This document shows positions 57,601-64,000 of a DNA stretch of 64,000 nt, one piece after another; the first letter of the stretch is position 1, and every line of letters begins with the position of its first letter. A program made the position numbers and the translations under genes. The notes under the pieces are model-generated. The model was given only the letters and a program-made list of their open reading frames with translations, was not told where the DNA came from and did no database searches. Source of the DNA: CAWFQB01 sp965277875 (lineage in GTDB: Bacteria > Armatimonadota > Chthonomonadetes > Chthonomonadales > Chthonomonadaceae); the NCBI GenBank assembly GCA_965277875.1, contig CBDIDV010000003.1, forward strand, positions 1 through 64,000. Reading direction: 5' to 3'.

Positions 57601-60282
57601 ATGAATCTACCTGTTGTAAATGCAAGTTTTCTTTTTACGGACATCGAGAGCAGCACGCGTCTCTGGGAAGAGCAGCCGGAGTGGATGCGGGCCGCGCTGG
57701 CACGGCATGACGCGCTCATCGAGAGGTGCGTTCAGAAGCACCAGGGACAGGTCTTCAAGACCATCGGGGACGCTTTCTGCGCTGTTTTTCCTACGTCTAT
57801 GGCAGCCCTGAACGCGAGCATCGAGGCGCAGACAGCCCTCTTTCAAGCAGGTCTCGCGGAGGAGCGGCAGAATGGCTATCCCCACCTGCGGGTTCGCATG
57901 GCTATCCATACCGGCGAGGCGGAAGAGCGCAATGGCGACTATTTCGGCCCCTGCCTGAACCGTGTAGCCCGCCTGCTTGCCGCAGGACACGGCGGACAAA
58001 TTTTGATTTCGGATGCCGCCAACCAGATTGTTTGTCTGGAACTTCCCCCGACAGCCGCGCTGCGCGACCTGGGCGAACATCACCTGCGCGACCTGCGCGA
58101 CCCCGAACGTATCTGGCAGCTTTGCATTGTGGATCTTCCCAGCGACTTTCCCTCCCTCAAAACAGACAACCGGCAGCGCCACAACCTGCCCCAGCAGCTT
58201 ACCTCTTTTGTCGGGCGGGAACAGGCGGTGGCGGAAGTGAAAATCCTTCTAACTGAGACCCGTTTGCTCACGCTGACCGGGTCGGGCGGATGCGGCAAAA
58301 CACGCATGGCGCTGAAAGTAGGCGCCGACCTTGTGGAAAACGCCGATGCTCATGTGTGGCTCGTAGAACTGGCCTCCCTGTCCGATCCCTCGCTCGTCGT
58401 GCAGACTGTCGCCACGACGCTGGGTGTCCGCGAAGAGCCGGGACGCGCGCTGCTGCAGTGTCTTATGGACCATCTTGTTCCCAGAAATCTGCTGCTCATT
58501 CTGGACAACTGCGAACATCTGGTGGATGCGTGCGCTCAGTTGGCGGCCCCTCTTTTGCAGTCCTGCCCCTACGTGCGCGTACTGGCGACAAGCCAGGAGG
58601 CGCTGGCGATTCCGGGCGAAAGGTTGTGGCATCTCCCCTCCCTGTCCGTTCCCGATATAGACAATCGCCTGCCCTCTGCATCGGCTGCGCTGCCGCAGGA
58701 CGATGCGGTCGCGCTGCTCACGAAATACGAGGCGACACAGTTATTTATGGAACGGGCGCGCGCCTATCTGCCGGACCTGACCGCCACCGCGCAGAATGCG
58801 ACTGCCGTGATTCAGATATGTCATCAGCTGGACGGGATTCCCCTGGCTATCGAACTGGCCGCCGCCCGCGTCCGCGTGATGTCCATAGAACAGATTTCCG
58901 GGCGGCTCACGGATCGCTTTCGGCTGCTGACGGGAGGCGTTCGCATGGCGCTTCCCCGGCATCAGACCCTGAAGGCTCTTATTGACTGGAGTTACAGTCT
59001 GCTCTCGGATTCCGAGCGTATTTTGCTGCGCCGGCTTGCTGTTTTTCAGGGGGGCTGCACTCTGGAAGCAGTGGAAGCGGTGTGCGCCGCAACGCTGCTG
59101 GAAACGTGGGAGGCGCTGGATCTGCTGTCCCGCCTCGTTGACAAATCCCTGGTCGTCTATGAAGAGCGTCACGACGGGGCCAGGTATCGGCTGCTGGAGA
59201 CCGTGCGGGCCTACTGCGGCGAAAAACTTCAGGAAGCCGGGGAACTGCAAGCCGTCCGCACACAACATCGCCTGTTCTTTGCGGATTTCGCCGCAAAGTG
59301 TGACAGCGATCTGCTCAAACGCGGGCAGCGCGTATTGCTGAACTCGCTGGATACCGAACACGACAACATGCGCGCCGCCCTGGAGTGGTGCGCCGAAGAG
59401 AAGGAGCCTTTGATCTTCCTGCGCCTTACTGCCTCCCTCTGGCGGTTCTGGTTCTTTCGCAGTCACCTCCGAGAAGGAAGCGAGCGGCTGGCGAAAGCGC
59501 TGCAGTACGCTGCTGAAGCAGGATTACAGGCGGAAACGGGATACGCGCTGGAAGGGGCGGGAGTGCTGGCTTATTTTCAGGGGGATGTCATGCGCGCTTA
59601 TGCCTGCTGTTCCGAGGGCGCGGCGCGCGCGCGCGAAAGCGGCGACCTGTGGACGCTGGCAGCCGCGCTGAATATGGTGGGCATCGTGGCCTACCATTCG
59701 GGTGCGATACAGCAGGCCACGGAGCAATTCGAGGAGGCTCTGGAGATTTCCCGTCGCATGGGAGACGCCTGGGCAATGGCCCTGTCTTTGAGCGATGTGG
59801 GCTTCATACGGATGGAACAGGGCGACTTTGCGGCCGCGCAGGTCTGCTGCGAAGAAGCGGTTTTGCTGGCGCGAAGCGTCGAAGAAAAATGGGGTATCTG
59901 CAACGCGCTGTTCTTTCTGGGCAGCGTTGCGCGCGCTCAGGGCGAATATGCCTGGGCGCGTCGGTCGCTTTACGAGGCGCTGATCGGCTCGCAGGAACTG
60001 GGTCAGGTGGTAGTATCCGCGTGGTGTCTGGAAGGCATCGGATGGGCCTGGGGTCTGGAAGGATTCGCGGATCGGGCGGCCAGGCTGCTGGGAGCCGCCG
60101 AGGCGCTGCGCGAGGTTTTGAGCGCGCCGCCCTCGCCCTCGACCCTCGCCAATTACGCGCAGAACCGGATAAAGCTGCAGGCGATGCTGGGTCAGGCCGC
60201 TTTTGAAGCAGCCTGGCAGGAGGGCAGGCTGCTCGGACGCGCGGACGCGTTCGCTTACGCGCTTGAGGAGCCGGCTGCCTGA
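57601..60282 (+). CDS. Class III nucleotidyl cyclase fused to STAND ATPase and TPR domain
   Basis: 893 residues; GAGG precedes the ATG. Residues 1-175 form a class III adenylate/guanylate cyclase domain: FLFTDIESSTRLWEE with metal Asp14, FKTIGDAFCAVF with second metal Asp57, and RMAIHTGEAEERNGDYFGP. Then an NB-ARC/STAND ATPase with Walker A LTGSGGCGKTRMALKV (about residue 226), Walker B LLLILDNCEHLVDAC, and the LGVLDGIPLAIELAAARV-type segment QLDGIPLAIELAAARVRVMS. TPR-like helices fill the C-terminal 300 residues. No DNA-binding domain is visible. This architecture suggests a ligand-gated signalling switch. It is divergent from the DyP operon. Confidence 0.9.
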   Translation: MNLPVVNASFLFTDIESSTRLWEEQPEWMRAALARHDALIERCVQKHQGQVFKTIGDAFCAVFPTSMAALNASIEAQTALFQAGLAEERQNGYPHLRVRMAIHTGEAEERNGDYFGPCLNRVARLLAAGHGGQILISDAANQIVCLELPPTAALRDLGEHHLRDLRDPERIWQLCIVDLPSDFPSLKTDNRQRHNLPQQLTSFVGREQAVAEVKILLTETRLLTLTGSGGCGKTRMALKVGADLVENADAHVWLVELASLSDPSLVVQTVATTLGVREEPGRALLQCLMDHLVPRNLLLILDNCEHLVDACAQLAAPLLQSCPYVRVLATSQEALAIPGERLWHLPSLSVPDIDNRLPSASAALPQDDAVALLTKYEATQLFMERARAYLPDLTATAQNATAVIQICHQLDGIPLAIELAAARVRVMSIEQISGRLTDRFRLLTGGVRMALPRHQTLKALIDWSYSLLSDSERILLRRLAVFQGGCTLEAVEAVCAATLLETWEALDLLSRLVDKSLVVYEERHDGARYRLLETVRAYCGEKLQEAGELQAVRTQHRLFFADFAAKCDSDLLKRGQRVLLNSLDTEHDNMRAALEWCAEEKEPLIFLRLTASLWRFWFFRSHLREGSERLAKALQYAAEAGLQAETGYALEGAGVLAYFQGDVMRAYACCSEGAARARESGDLWTLAAALNMVGIVAYHSGAIQQATEQFEEALEISRRMGDAWAMALSLSDVGFIRMEQGDFAAAQVCCEEAVLLARSVEEKWGICNALFFLGSVARAQGEYAWARRSLYEALIGSQELGQVVVSAWCLEGIGWAWGLEGFADRAARLLGAAEALREVLSAPPSPSTLANYAQNRIKLQAMLGQAAFEAAWQEGRLLGRADAFAYALEEPAA

Positions 60283-60299
60283 CCTCGAATTTTCCCAGG

Positions 60300-61124
60300 T
60301 CAGGGACAGGCGGCGGACAATCCCTTCAAGCACCAGTTGCCGGCGGCGTCTTTGGCAGCCAGGCCGTAATACTGCCAGGGAGTGGGGTTGGAAGGCGGGG
60401 CATACGGCCCCTGGCCGGTGATCACGTAGCCCCCGACCGTCTGGTCGTCCAGCGTCACCCCGCTTTTTTGTTTTTGGGCGTTGTTGATGTCCGGCTGGGT
60501 GTGAACGGCTTTCGCGTGGGAGTCCGCAAAAACCACGTTGAAGGTGTCTATATGGCGCGTCTGCACGATGGCCGCGAGCAGCGGATAGTCGCCGCCTTTG
60601 ATCGAGGCGGCGTCTCCAAACTCGACGGTGTCTGCCGTATACTCCACCTGCGACAGGGCGACGACGGGAACCGAGGGAAAAGGCGGCGGATTACCGGGGC
60701 CGTATGTCAGCAGGCCATAGTTGGGGTCATAGCTGGATTTGATCAGCGTGGGCGTGGCGGCGCAAAGCGGCGGCAGGCCGAGACCGGCGAGCGCTTTGGG
60801 TACATCCAGAGGATGCGGGTCGCTCGGACACCTATCCATATCCGCGCTCTTCTGATACGGGACAACCAGGTTATAGGACAGCATGGTACAGGGGCCGGTG
60901 GCTCCTGCGGTGAAGTAGAGCGCCATGGGGAACGTCTCGTCATAATCCTGAATGTAAAGAGAGTTCGCGATGCCTTGCTGTTTGCAGTTGCTGAGGCAGG
61001 AGATCGCGCGCGCTTTTTCGCGGGCGCGCGCAAACACCGGAAACAAAATCGCCGCCAGGATCGCGATAATCGCGATGACGACGAGCAGCTCGATCAAAGT
61101 AAATCCGCTGAAGTAACGTTTCAT
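60300..61124 (-). CDS. Pseudopilin with DUF1559-type head
   Basis: 274 residues from the ATG at 61124 (AGAGG upstream; an earlier ATG at 61139 lacks a site). Prepilin motif G-FTLIELLVVIAIIAILAA at residues 8-26, then the armatimonad-typical VFARAREKAR, SCLSNCKQQGIANSLYIQDYDETFP and a C-terminal FADSHAKAVHTQPDINN. Processed by prepilin peptidase and incorporated in a type II secretion or pilus-like structure. Convergent with the cyclase gene, only 17 bases between stops. Confidence 0.92.
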   Translation of the reverse strand: MKRYFSGFTLIELLVVIAIIAILAAILFPVFARAREKARAISCLSNCKQQGIANSLYIQDYDETFPMALYFTAGATGPCTMLSYNLVVPYQKSADMDRCPSDPHPLDVPKALAGLGLPPLCAATPTLIKSSYDPNYGLLTYGPGNPPPFPSVPVVALSQVEYTADTVEFGDAASIKGGDYPLLAAIVQTRHIDTFNVVFADSHAKAVHTQPDINNAQKQKSGVTLDDQTVGGYVITGQGPYAPPSNPTPWQYYGLAAKDAAGNWCLKGLSAACP

Positions 61125-61139
61125 GCAGCCTCTATTCAT

Positions 61140-61338
61140 GTCATCATTCTTCTGAGTTGTTCTTTTGTGATGTTGTCCCTTAGCTTCGTGTGCCGATTAC
61201 TATTATACTTGTTGGTGCGTGTTATTAATGTTGTTCAAGTCACACCTGTCTGTATATTATTCCTCAGTCTCGCCGCCGCCTGAACGCGCTCTGTCCGGCT
61301 CACAAAGATGTTACGCAAAGACGGTTACGCGAAGATGG
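61140..61338. other. Gap upstream of the pseudopilin gene
   Basis: AT-rich part with a minus-strand TATAAT at 61207-61202 but no matching -35, and, near 61315-61355, imperfect ACGCGAAGATGGTT tandem units running into the end of the next gene. Confidence 0.4.
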
Positions 61339-62445
61339 TTACGCGAAGGGCGCGAGAAAAGCGGCGGCGCGTTCGCCGAGTTGAGGAAGTTGGTAGCCAC
61401 CCTCCTGCACGAGCAGCGTGGGCAGGCGCAGGGAATGTATTTGCTGCGCGATAACGGCAAGCGCCCCGTTGTCCAGATCGAAGCTGCCGTAGGGATCGCC
61501 TGCCGCAATATCCAGGCCCACCGATACGACCAGAAAGCGGGGCGCAAAGCGGCTTATTGTGTCCAGCGCCGCTTCGAGCGCGCGCGTATAAACGTCTTGC
61601 GAAACGCGCGGCGGCAGGGGCCAGTTGCGGTTGAAGCCGTGTCCCGCCCCTTCGCCCCGTTCGTTGTCCATGCCGGAATAAAAGGGATACGCGCTGTCGG
61701 GATGACCGTGCAGCGAGCAGAATAACACGGTCGGGTCGGCGTAGAACACGGCCTGCGTTCCATTGCCATGATGAAAGTCAATGTCGAGGATGGCGACGCG
61801 AACGGCGGTGTGCGGCGGCGGTAAAGAATGGGATTGCGGCCTATCCGGCAAGACATCCGGCGATGAAACAGGCGGGACGAATGCTCGCTGGCTCTGGCTT
61901 TGCAGAAAGCGCGCGGCAATGGCGGCATTATTCAAGTAGCAGAAGCCGCCGTACATATCGGCATACGCATGATGTCCCGGCGGGCGACACAGCGCGTATA
62001 TCGTCGCTGTCGTGTCGCGCATCAGCCGCGCCGCGCCGCTCAGGGCTGTCTGCGCGCTCTGGTATGCCGCCTGCCAGGTATGTTCCATGATGGGCGTGTC
62101 GGCGTCCGAAGCGTAATACCCCGCCACGCCCAGGTCGGTGGGCGGCCGGTGCAGGGCGTGACGTGACGGGAACGCCTCGATGGTCAGCGGAATGGGCCGT
62201 CCAAAATACGCGCTGTTGCGCGCATACGCCTGCTGCAAGAACGTCAGATACTCCGGCGTGTGAACCGCATGAATGGGTGTATACCCATAATCGTCAGGCG
62301 GCGCGAGTACGCCCAGGCGGGCAGATGTAAGCGCCTGCGCGATGATTTCCGCCCGCGCCGGAACTTCCAGCGTGTCGCCGCCACGACCTTCCAGGGTTTC
62401 CGGCGCGTGTATCGCATGGCGCGGATCATAAACAATGTGCAGCAC
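61339..62445 (-). CDS. Histone-deacetylase-family amidohydrolase
   Basis: 368 residues. Zinc hydrolase of the HDAC/acetylpolyamine amidohydrolase/acetoin-utilisation family. Seen: PIHAVHTPEYLTFLQQAYAR, ALCRPPGHHAYADMYGGFCYLNNAAI (tandem His158-His159), VAILDIDFHHGNGTQAVF (zinc ligands Asp223, His225), SVGLDIAAGDPYGSF (third ligand Asp) and VQEGGYQL (catalytic Tyr). The likely substrate is an acetylated polyamine or amino compound. A Ser/Pro-rich insert (about residues 183-214) between the core motifs is absent from typical members. Confidence 0.92.
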   Translation of the reverse strand: MLHIVYDPRHAIHAPETLEGRGGDTLEVPARAEIIAQALTSARLGVLAPPDDYGYTPIHAVHTPEYLTFLQQAYARNSAYFGRPIPLTIEAFPSRHALHRPPTDLGVAGYYASDADTPIMEHTWQAAYQSAQTALSGAARLMRDTTATIYALCRPPGHHAYADMYGGFCYLNNAAIAARFLQSQSQRAFVPPVSSPDVLPDRPQSHSLPPPHTAVRVAILDIDFHHGNGTQAVFYADPTVLFCSLHGHPDSAYPFYSGMDNERGEGAGHGFNRNWPLPPRVSQDVYTRALEAALDTISRFAPRFLVVSVGLDIAAGDPYGSFDLDNGALAVIAQQIHSLRLPTLLVQEGGYQLPQLGERAAAFLAPFA

Positions 62446-62546
62446 CTGTCAAAGCCTTTCCGACGGTTTTGCAAATCAGATATTGGCGGCACGGCAAACA
62501 GCGGCAGGCGTGTCGCAAAAGACACGCCTGCCGCTGACCTGGCATT

Positions 62547-62575
62547 CGACAAACAACAAGCGACGAACAACAAAA
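62547..62575. repeat. CAAACAAC-type simple repeat
   Basis: GACAAACAACAAGCGACGAA+CAACAAA, related to the coding repeat at 45585-45618; here it lies between two minus-strand genes. Confidence 0.7.
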
Positions 62576-62576
62576 T

Positions 62577-62999
62577 TTAGTATCCGCCGTAAGCCTGACC
62601 CCGGCGCGCGTTGTTGTAGCCCCGATAGCCGCTAAACTCCTGCGCCTCGTCTTCGGGAACCTGAATGCCGCCTGCGGGGGGCGTTACATAATGCGCCTGA
62701 TGGGTCCTGGGGTCGCGGTAGTAGATGCGCCCGTTCTTTTCCGAACGGAAATACTGCACCGTGGCTGTCTGGTTGCTGGCGTCCTTGTGCCGCTTGTACA
62801 TGTAGAACAGCGCCGCCGCCCCCGCTAGAATTACCAGCTTCTTTTTGGTGGACATACCCGGTTTGGGCGGGTCCTGCCGCGCAAAGGCGGCGGGGGCAAG
62901 GCATACCGGAGCCAGCAGCGTCAGGGCGATAATGAACGCGTACAAGCGCGTGGACGATTTGTAGGACGGGCATGTTCGGGACTGCATCTGCGACAGCAT
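62577..62999 (-). CDS. Small exported protein with membrane helix, unknown
   Basis: 140 residues from the ATG at 62999 (AAAGGAAAA upstream). N-terminal signal-like helix (LYAFIIALTLLAPVCLAPAAFA), a second helix KKLVILAGAAALFYMYKRH, then a Tyr-rich segment VQYFRSEKNGRIYYRDPRTH followed by Gly/Tyr/Arg-rich tail (EFSGYRGYNNARRG). The YYRDP hairpin is WW-domain-like in pattern. Function unknown. Confidence 0.7.
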   Translation of the reverse strand: MLSQMQSRTCPSYKSSTRLYAFIIALTLLAPVCLAPAAFARQDPPKPGMSTKKKLVILAGAAALFYMYKRHKDASNQTATVQYFRSEKNGRIYYRDPRTHQAHYVTPPAGGIQVPEDEAQEFSGYRGYNNARRGQAYGGY

Positions 63000-63230
63000 G
63001 AGAGTTTTCCTTTGATTGTTGTTTGGGCGTAAAATCAGGATACGAGTGACCGCGTAGAATGGGAAGCGGCCTGGAACAGCACGAAACCGTGTATTTGCCC
63101 GGTGTGCAGGTGTCGTACTGCTCGATTGATTTTTATGTCGGACGCCAACAGCCCGTATATGTTCCCGATATGTATGCCCGTTATAGAATGTCGTTCCTGT
63201 CTGTGCGCCGCGCATGTCGGTTTAATGTTG

Positions 63231-63263
63231 TCTCCAAATGGTTTCCAAATGGTTTCTAATGTT
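63231..63263. repeat. 11-bp tandem repeat between divergent genes
   Basis: CCAAATGGTTT twice, then the diverged CTAATGTTTTC. Located between the minus-strand gene start (62999) and the promoter at 63305, about 40 bases upstream of the -35 box. Confidence 0.75.
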
Positions 63264-63304
63264 TTCCAGAGGCTCTTTCTAAACGTCGGCAATAGGGCAG
63301 CGGC

Positions 63305-63333
63305 TTGACAATTTTTGCTCTGTGCAGTATGCT
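63305..63333 (+). promoter_or_regulatory. Strong sigma-70 promoter
   Basis: Perfect TTGACA (63305-63310), a 17-base spacer and TATGCT (63328-63333). The start of transcription would be near 63340, giving a leader of about 20 bases before the ATG at 63359. Confidence 0.8.
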
Positions 63334-63358
63334 TGTCGCATCTTGGAAGGGACTGCCG

Positions 63359-63898
63359 ATGCCTGCTGCCAACACGACCGGGGAACTTGAACGCGTAAAA
63401 CTCGAACAGGTGAAACTCGAACAGGTGAAACTTGACCTGGAACGCGAGCGGCTGGAATTACAGCGCGTCCGCGTCGCGCAAACTCGCGCCCGCCTGGGGC
63501 GCGCCGGACGCGGGCGGCATACCGGCGGACTGTTCAGCGACCATCTGGGCAGCATGATTACCGCCATCGTGTCCCTTGCCGCCATTTTTGTTACCCTGGC
63601 GCAGGTGTGGGTCGCTACCGACTCGAAAAACAAAGAGGTCAGCCTGCTCAAAATGCAGCAGGCGCAGGAGTGGCGCTTCAAGGCTCTGGAATTCGTGACT
63701 AAAAACGCCGACAGCTTCTTTGGACGGGACGCGCTGCGCCGCCAGCAGATGGCGAACGCGCTGGCCTCCGCCTTTCCCGCCGAAGTGGCCGGCCCCCTTC
63801 TCAGCAACCTGAAACAGACCGCAACGTCGCAGGAAGCCCGCAAGACATTCGCCGACACCGAGGACCGAATGCACGGCATGGAGAAGGGCCATCCCTGA
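63359..63898 (+). CDS. Coiled-coil membrane protein, unknown
   Basis: 179 residues; GGAAGGG precedes the ATG at 63359. The N-terminal 45 residues are a heptad-like, strongly charged coiled coil built on LEQVK repeats (15-bp DNA units), then a basic stretch, one membrane helix (MITAIVSLAAIFVTLAQVWV, about residues 66-85) and a helical C-terminus (LLKMQQAQEWRFKALEFVTK). It resembles small membrane-anchored signalling or septum-type proteins but matches no family I know. Driven by the consensus promoter at 63305. Confidence 0.7.
   Translation: MPAANTTGELERVKLEQVKLEQVKLDLERERLELQRVRVAQTRARLGRAGRGRHTGGLFSDHLGSMITAIVSLAAIFVTLAQVWVATDSKNKEVSLLKMQQAQEWRFKALEFVTKNADSFFGRDALRRQQMANALASAFPAEVAGPLLSNLKQTATSQEARKTFADTEDRMHGMEKGHP
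63397..63431 (+). repeat. 15-bp in-frame tandem repeat
   Basis: CTCGAACAGGTGAAA twice, with partial flanking units, encoding LEQVK LEQVK of the coiled coil. Confidence 0.8.
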
Positions 63899-63911
63899 CA
63901 ACGGCCAGGTT

Positions 63912-64000
63912 GTGACTGCCACCTTAGAAAGCAAAGTCGAAAGCAAAGTCGAAAACAAAATAGACAACCAGCAAGCGCGTCGAAACACGGCGGGTGTCCT
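63912..64000 (+). CDS. Possible gene start at the right edge (partial)
   Basis: From a GTG at 63912, 29 codons are open to the window end: VTATLESKVESKVENKIDNQ and a basic continuation. It overlaps nothing and follows the coiled-coil gene by 13 bases. AAAGCAAAGTCG is directly repeated inside. The evidence is limited to an open frame and a weak AGG, so this is tentative. Confidence 0.25.
   Translation, partial: MTATLESKVESKVENKIDNQQARRNTAGV

Noticed and set aside
63458..63988. 176-residue minus-strand frame at the right edge
   Set aside because: It lies opposite the promoter-driven coiled-coil gene, has no ribosome site and shows no family motif.
1..64000. rRNA, tRNA or prophage genes
   Set aside because: Reading both strands I saw no rRNA-like conserved stretches, no convincing tRNA cloverleaf with CCA-end context and no phage structural genes; tRNAscan or Infernal would be decisive for small RNAs.

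Overview
The window is 64 kb of GC-rich bacterial chromosome, most likely from Armatimonadota, with Planctomycetota or a neighbouring phylum as the alternative. The evidence is two DUF1559-type pseudopilins, one with the GFTLIELLVVIAIIAILAA helix followed by VFARAREKAR, which is typical of armatimonads. It also carries two PEP-CTERM proteins, a SARP-type regulator whose N-terminus resembles armatimonad SARP ATPases, an ECF sigma/anti-sigma pair and many secreted glycoside hydrolases. I see no rRNA, tRNA, CRISPR array or prophage. The phylum call is inference from protein style, not from a marker gene.

Layout. 1-4.2 kb (minus): a partial SARP regulator, a nitroreductase, and a tightly overlapping operon of mannonate dehydratase, HpcH/HpaI aldolase and Bpt aminoacyl-tRNA-protein transferase. 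4.2-8.2 kb: a repeat cluster, a secreted glycosidase-like protein and a RhlE-type RNA helicase. 8.4-10.3 kb: a toxin-antitoxin pair, a 159-bp MITE and the IS5-family element that shares its ends. 10.3-16.4 kb: a GH78-like rhamnosidase, an ISKra4-type insertion sequence inserted just upstream of a YCII-domain gene, and small unknowns. 16.4-22 kb: SGNH esterase, GH5 glucanase, aldose epimerase, esterase and a VanX-type dipeptidase, separated by three related long inverted-repeat elements. 22.3-29 kb: a giant alpha-2-macroglobulin with an intact CVEQ thioester motif. 29.3-38.5 kb: ABC exporter, beta-helix protein, PEP-CTERM spondin-domain protein, pseudopilin, anti-sigma/ECF sigma pair, aspartokinase, VOC protein and an ICMT-like methyltransferase. 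38.8-46.5 kb: receiver-only response regulator, GH172 (DUF2961) enzyme, zinc-ribbon protein, second PEP-CTERM protein, aldo/keto reductase and a polytopic membrane protein. 46.6-54 kb: second toxin-antitoxin pair, DUF427 protein, Tat-type Gfo/Idh/MocA oxidoreductase, CsgG/FlgT-like protein, lipoprotein and an S9 peptidase. 54-64 kb: a DyP peroxidase operon with a kinase-like gene, divergent from a cyclase-STAND-TPR regulator, then a pseudopilin, a histone-deacetylase-like enzyme and small membrane proteins.

Metabolically the window points to a surface-associated polysaccharide scavenger. Rhamnosidase, glucanase, GH172, SGNH and other esterases release sugars or acyl groups; the epimerase, mannonate dehydratase and aldolase feed sugars and sugar acids inward; the PEP-CTERM, pseudopilin and beta-helix proteins are cell-surface components.

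The most unusual feature is DNA-level. Many genes have a short tandem duplication (9-21 bp, 2-5 copies) packed against the Shine-Dalgarno sequence or start codon, including inside the overlapping 3' ends of upstream genes in an operon. The window also carries several families of inverted repeats, five spacerless perfect palindromes of 30-38 bp, a perfect 20-bp inverted repeat inside a coding region, and low-complexity DNA repeats inserted in frame in large proteins.
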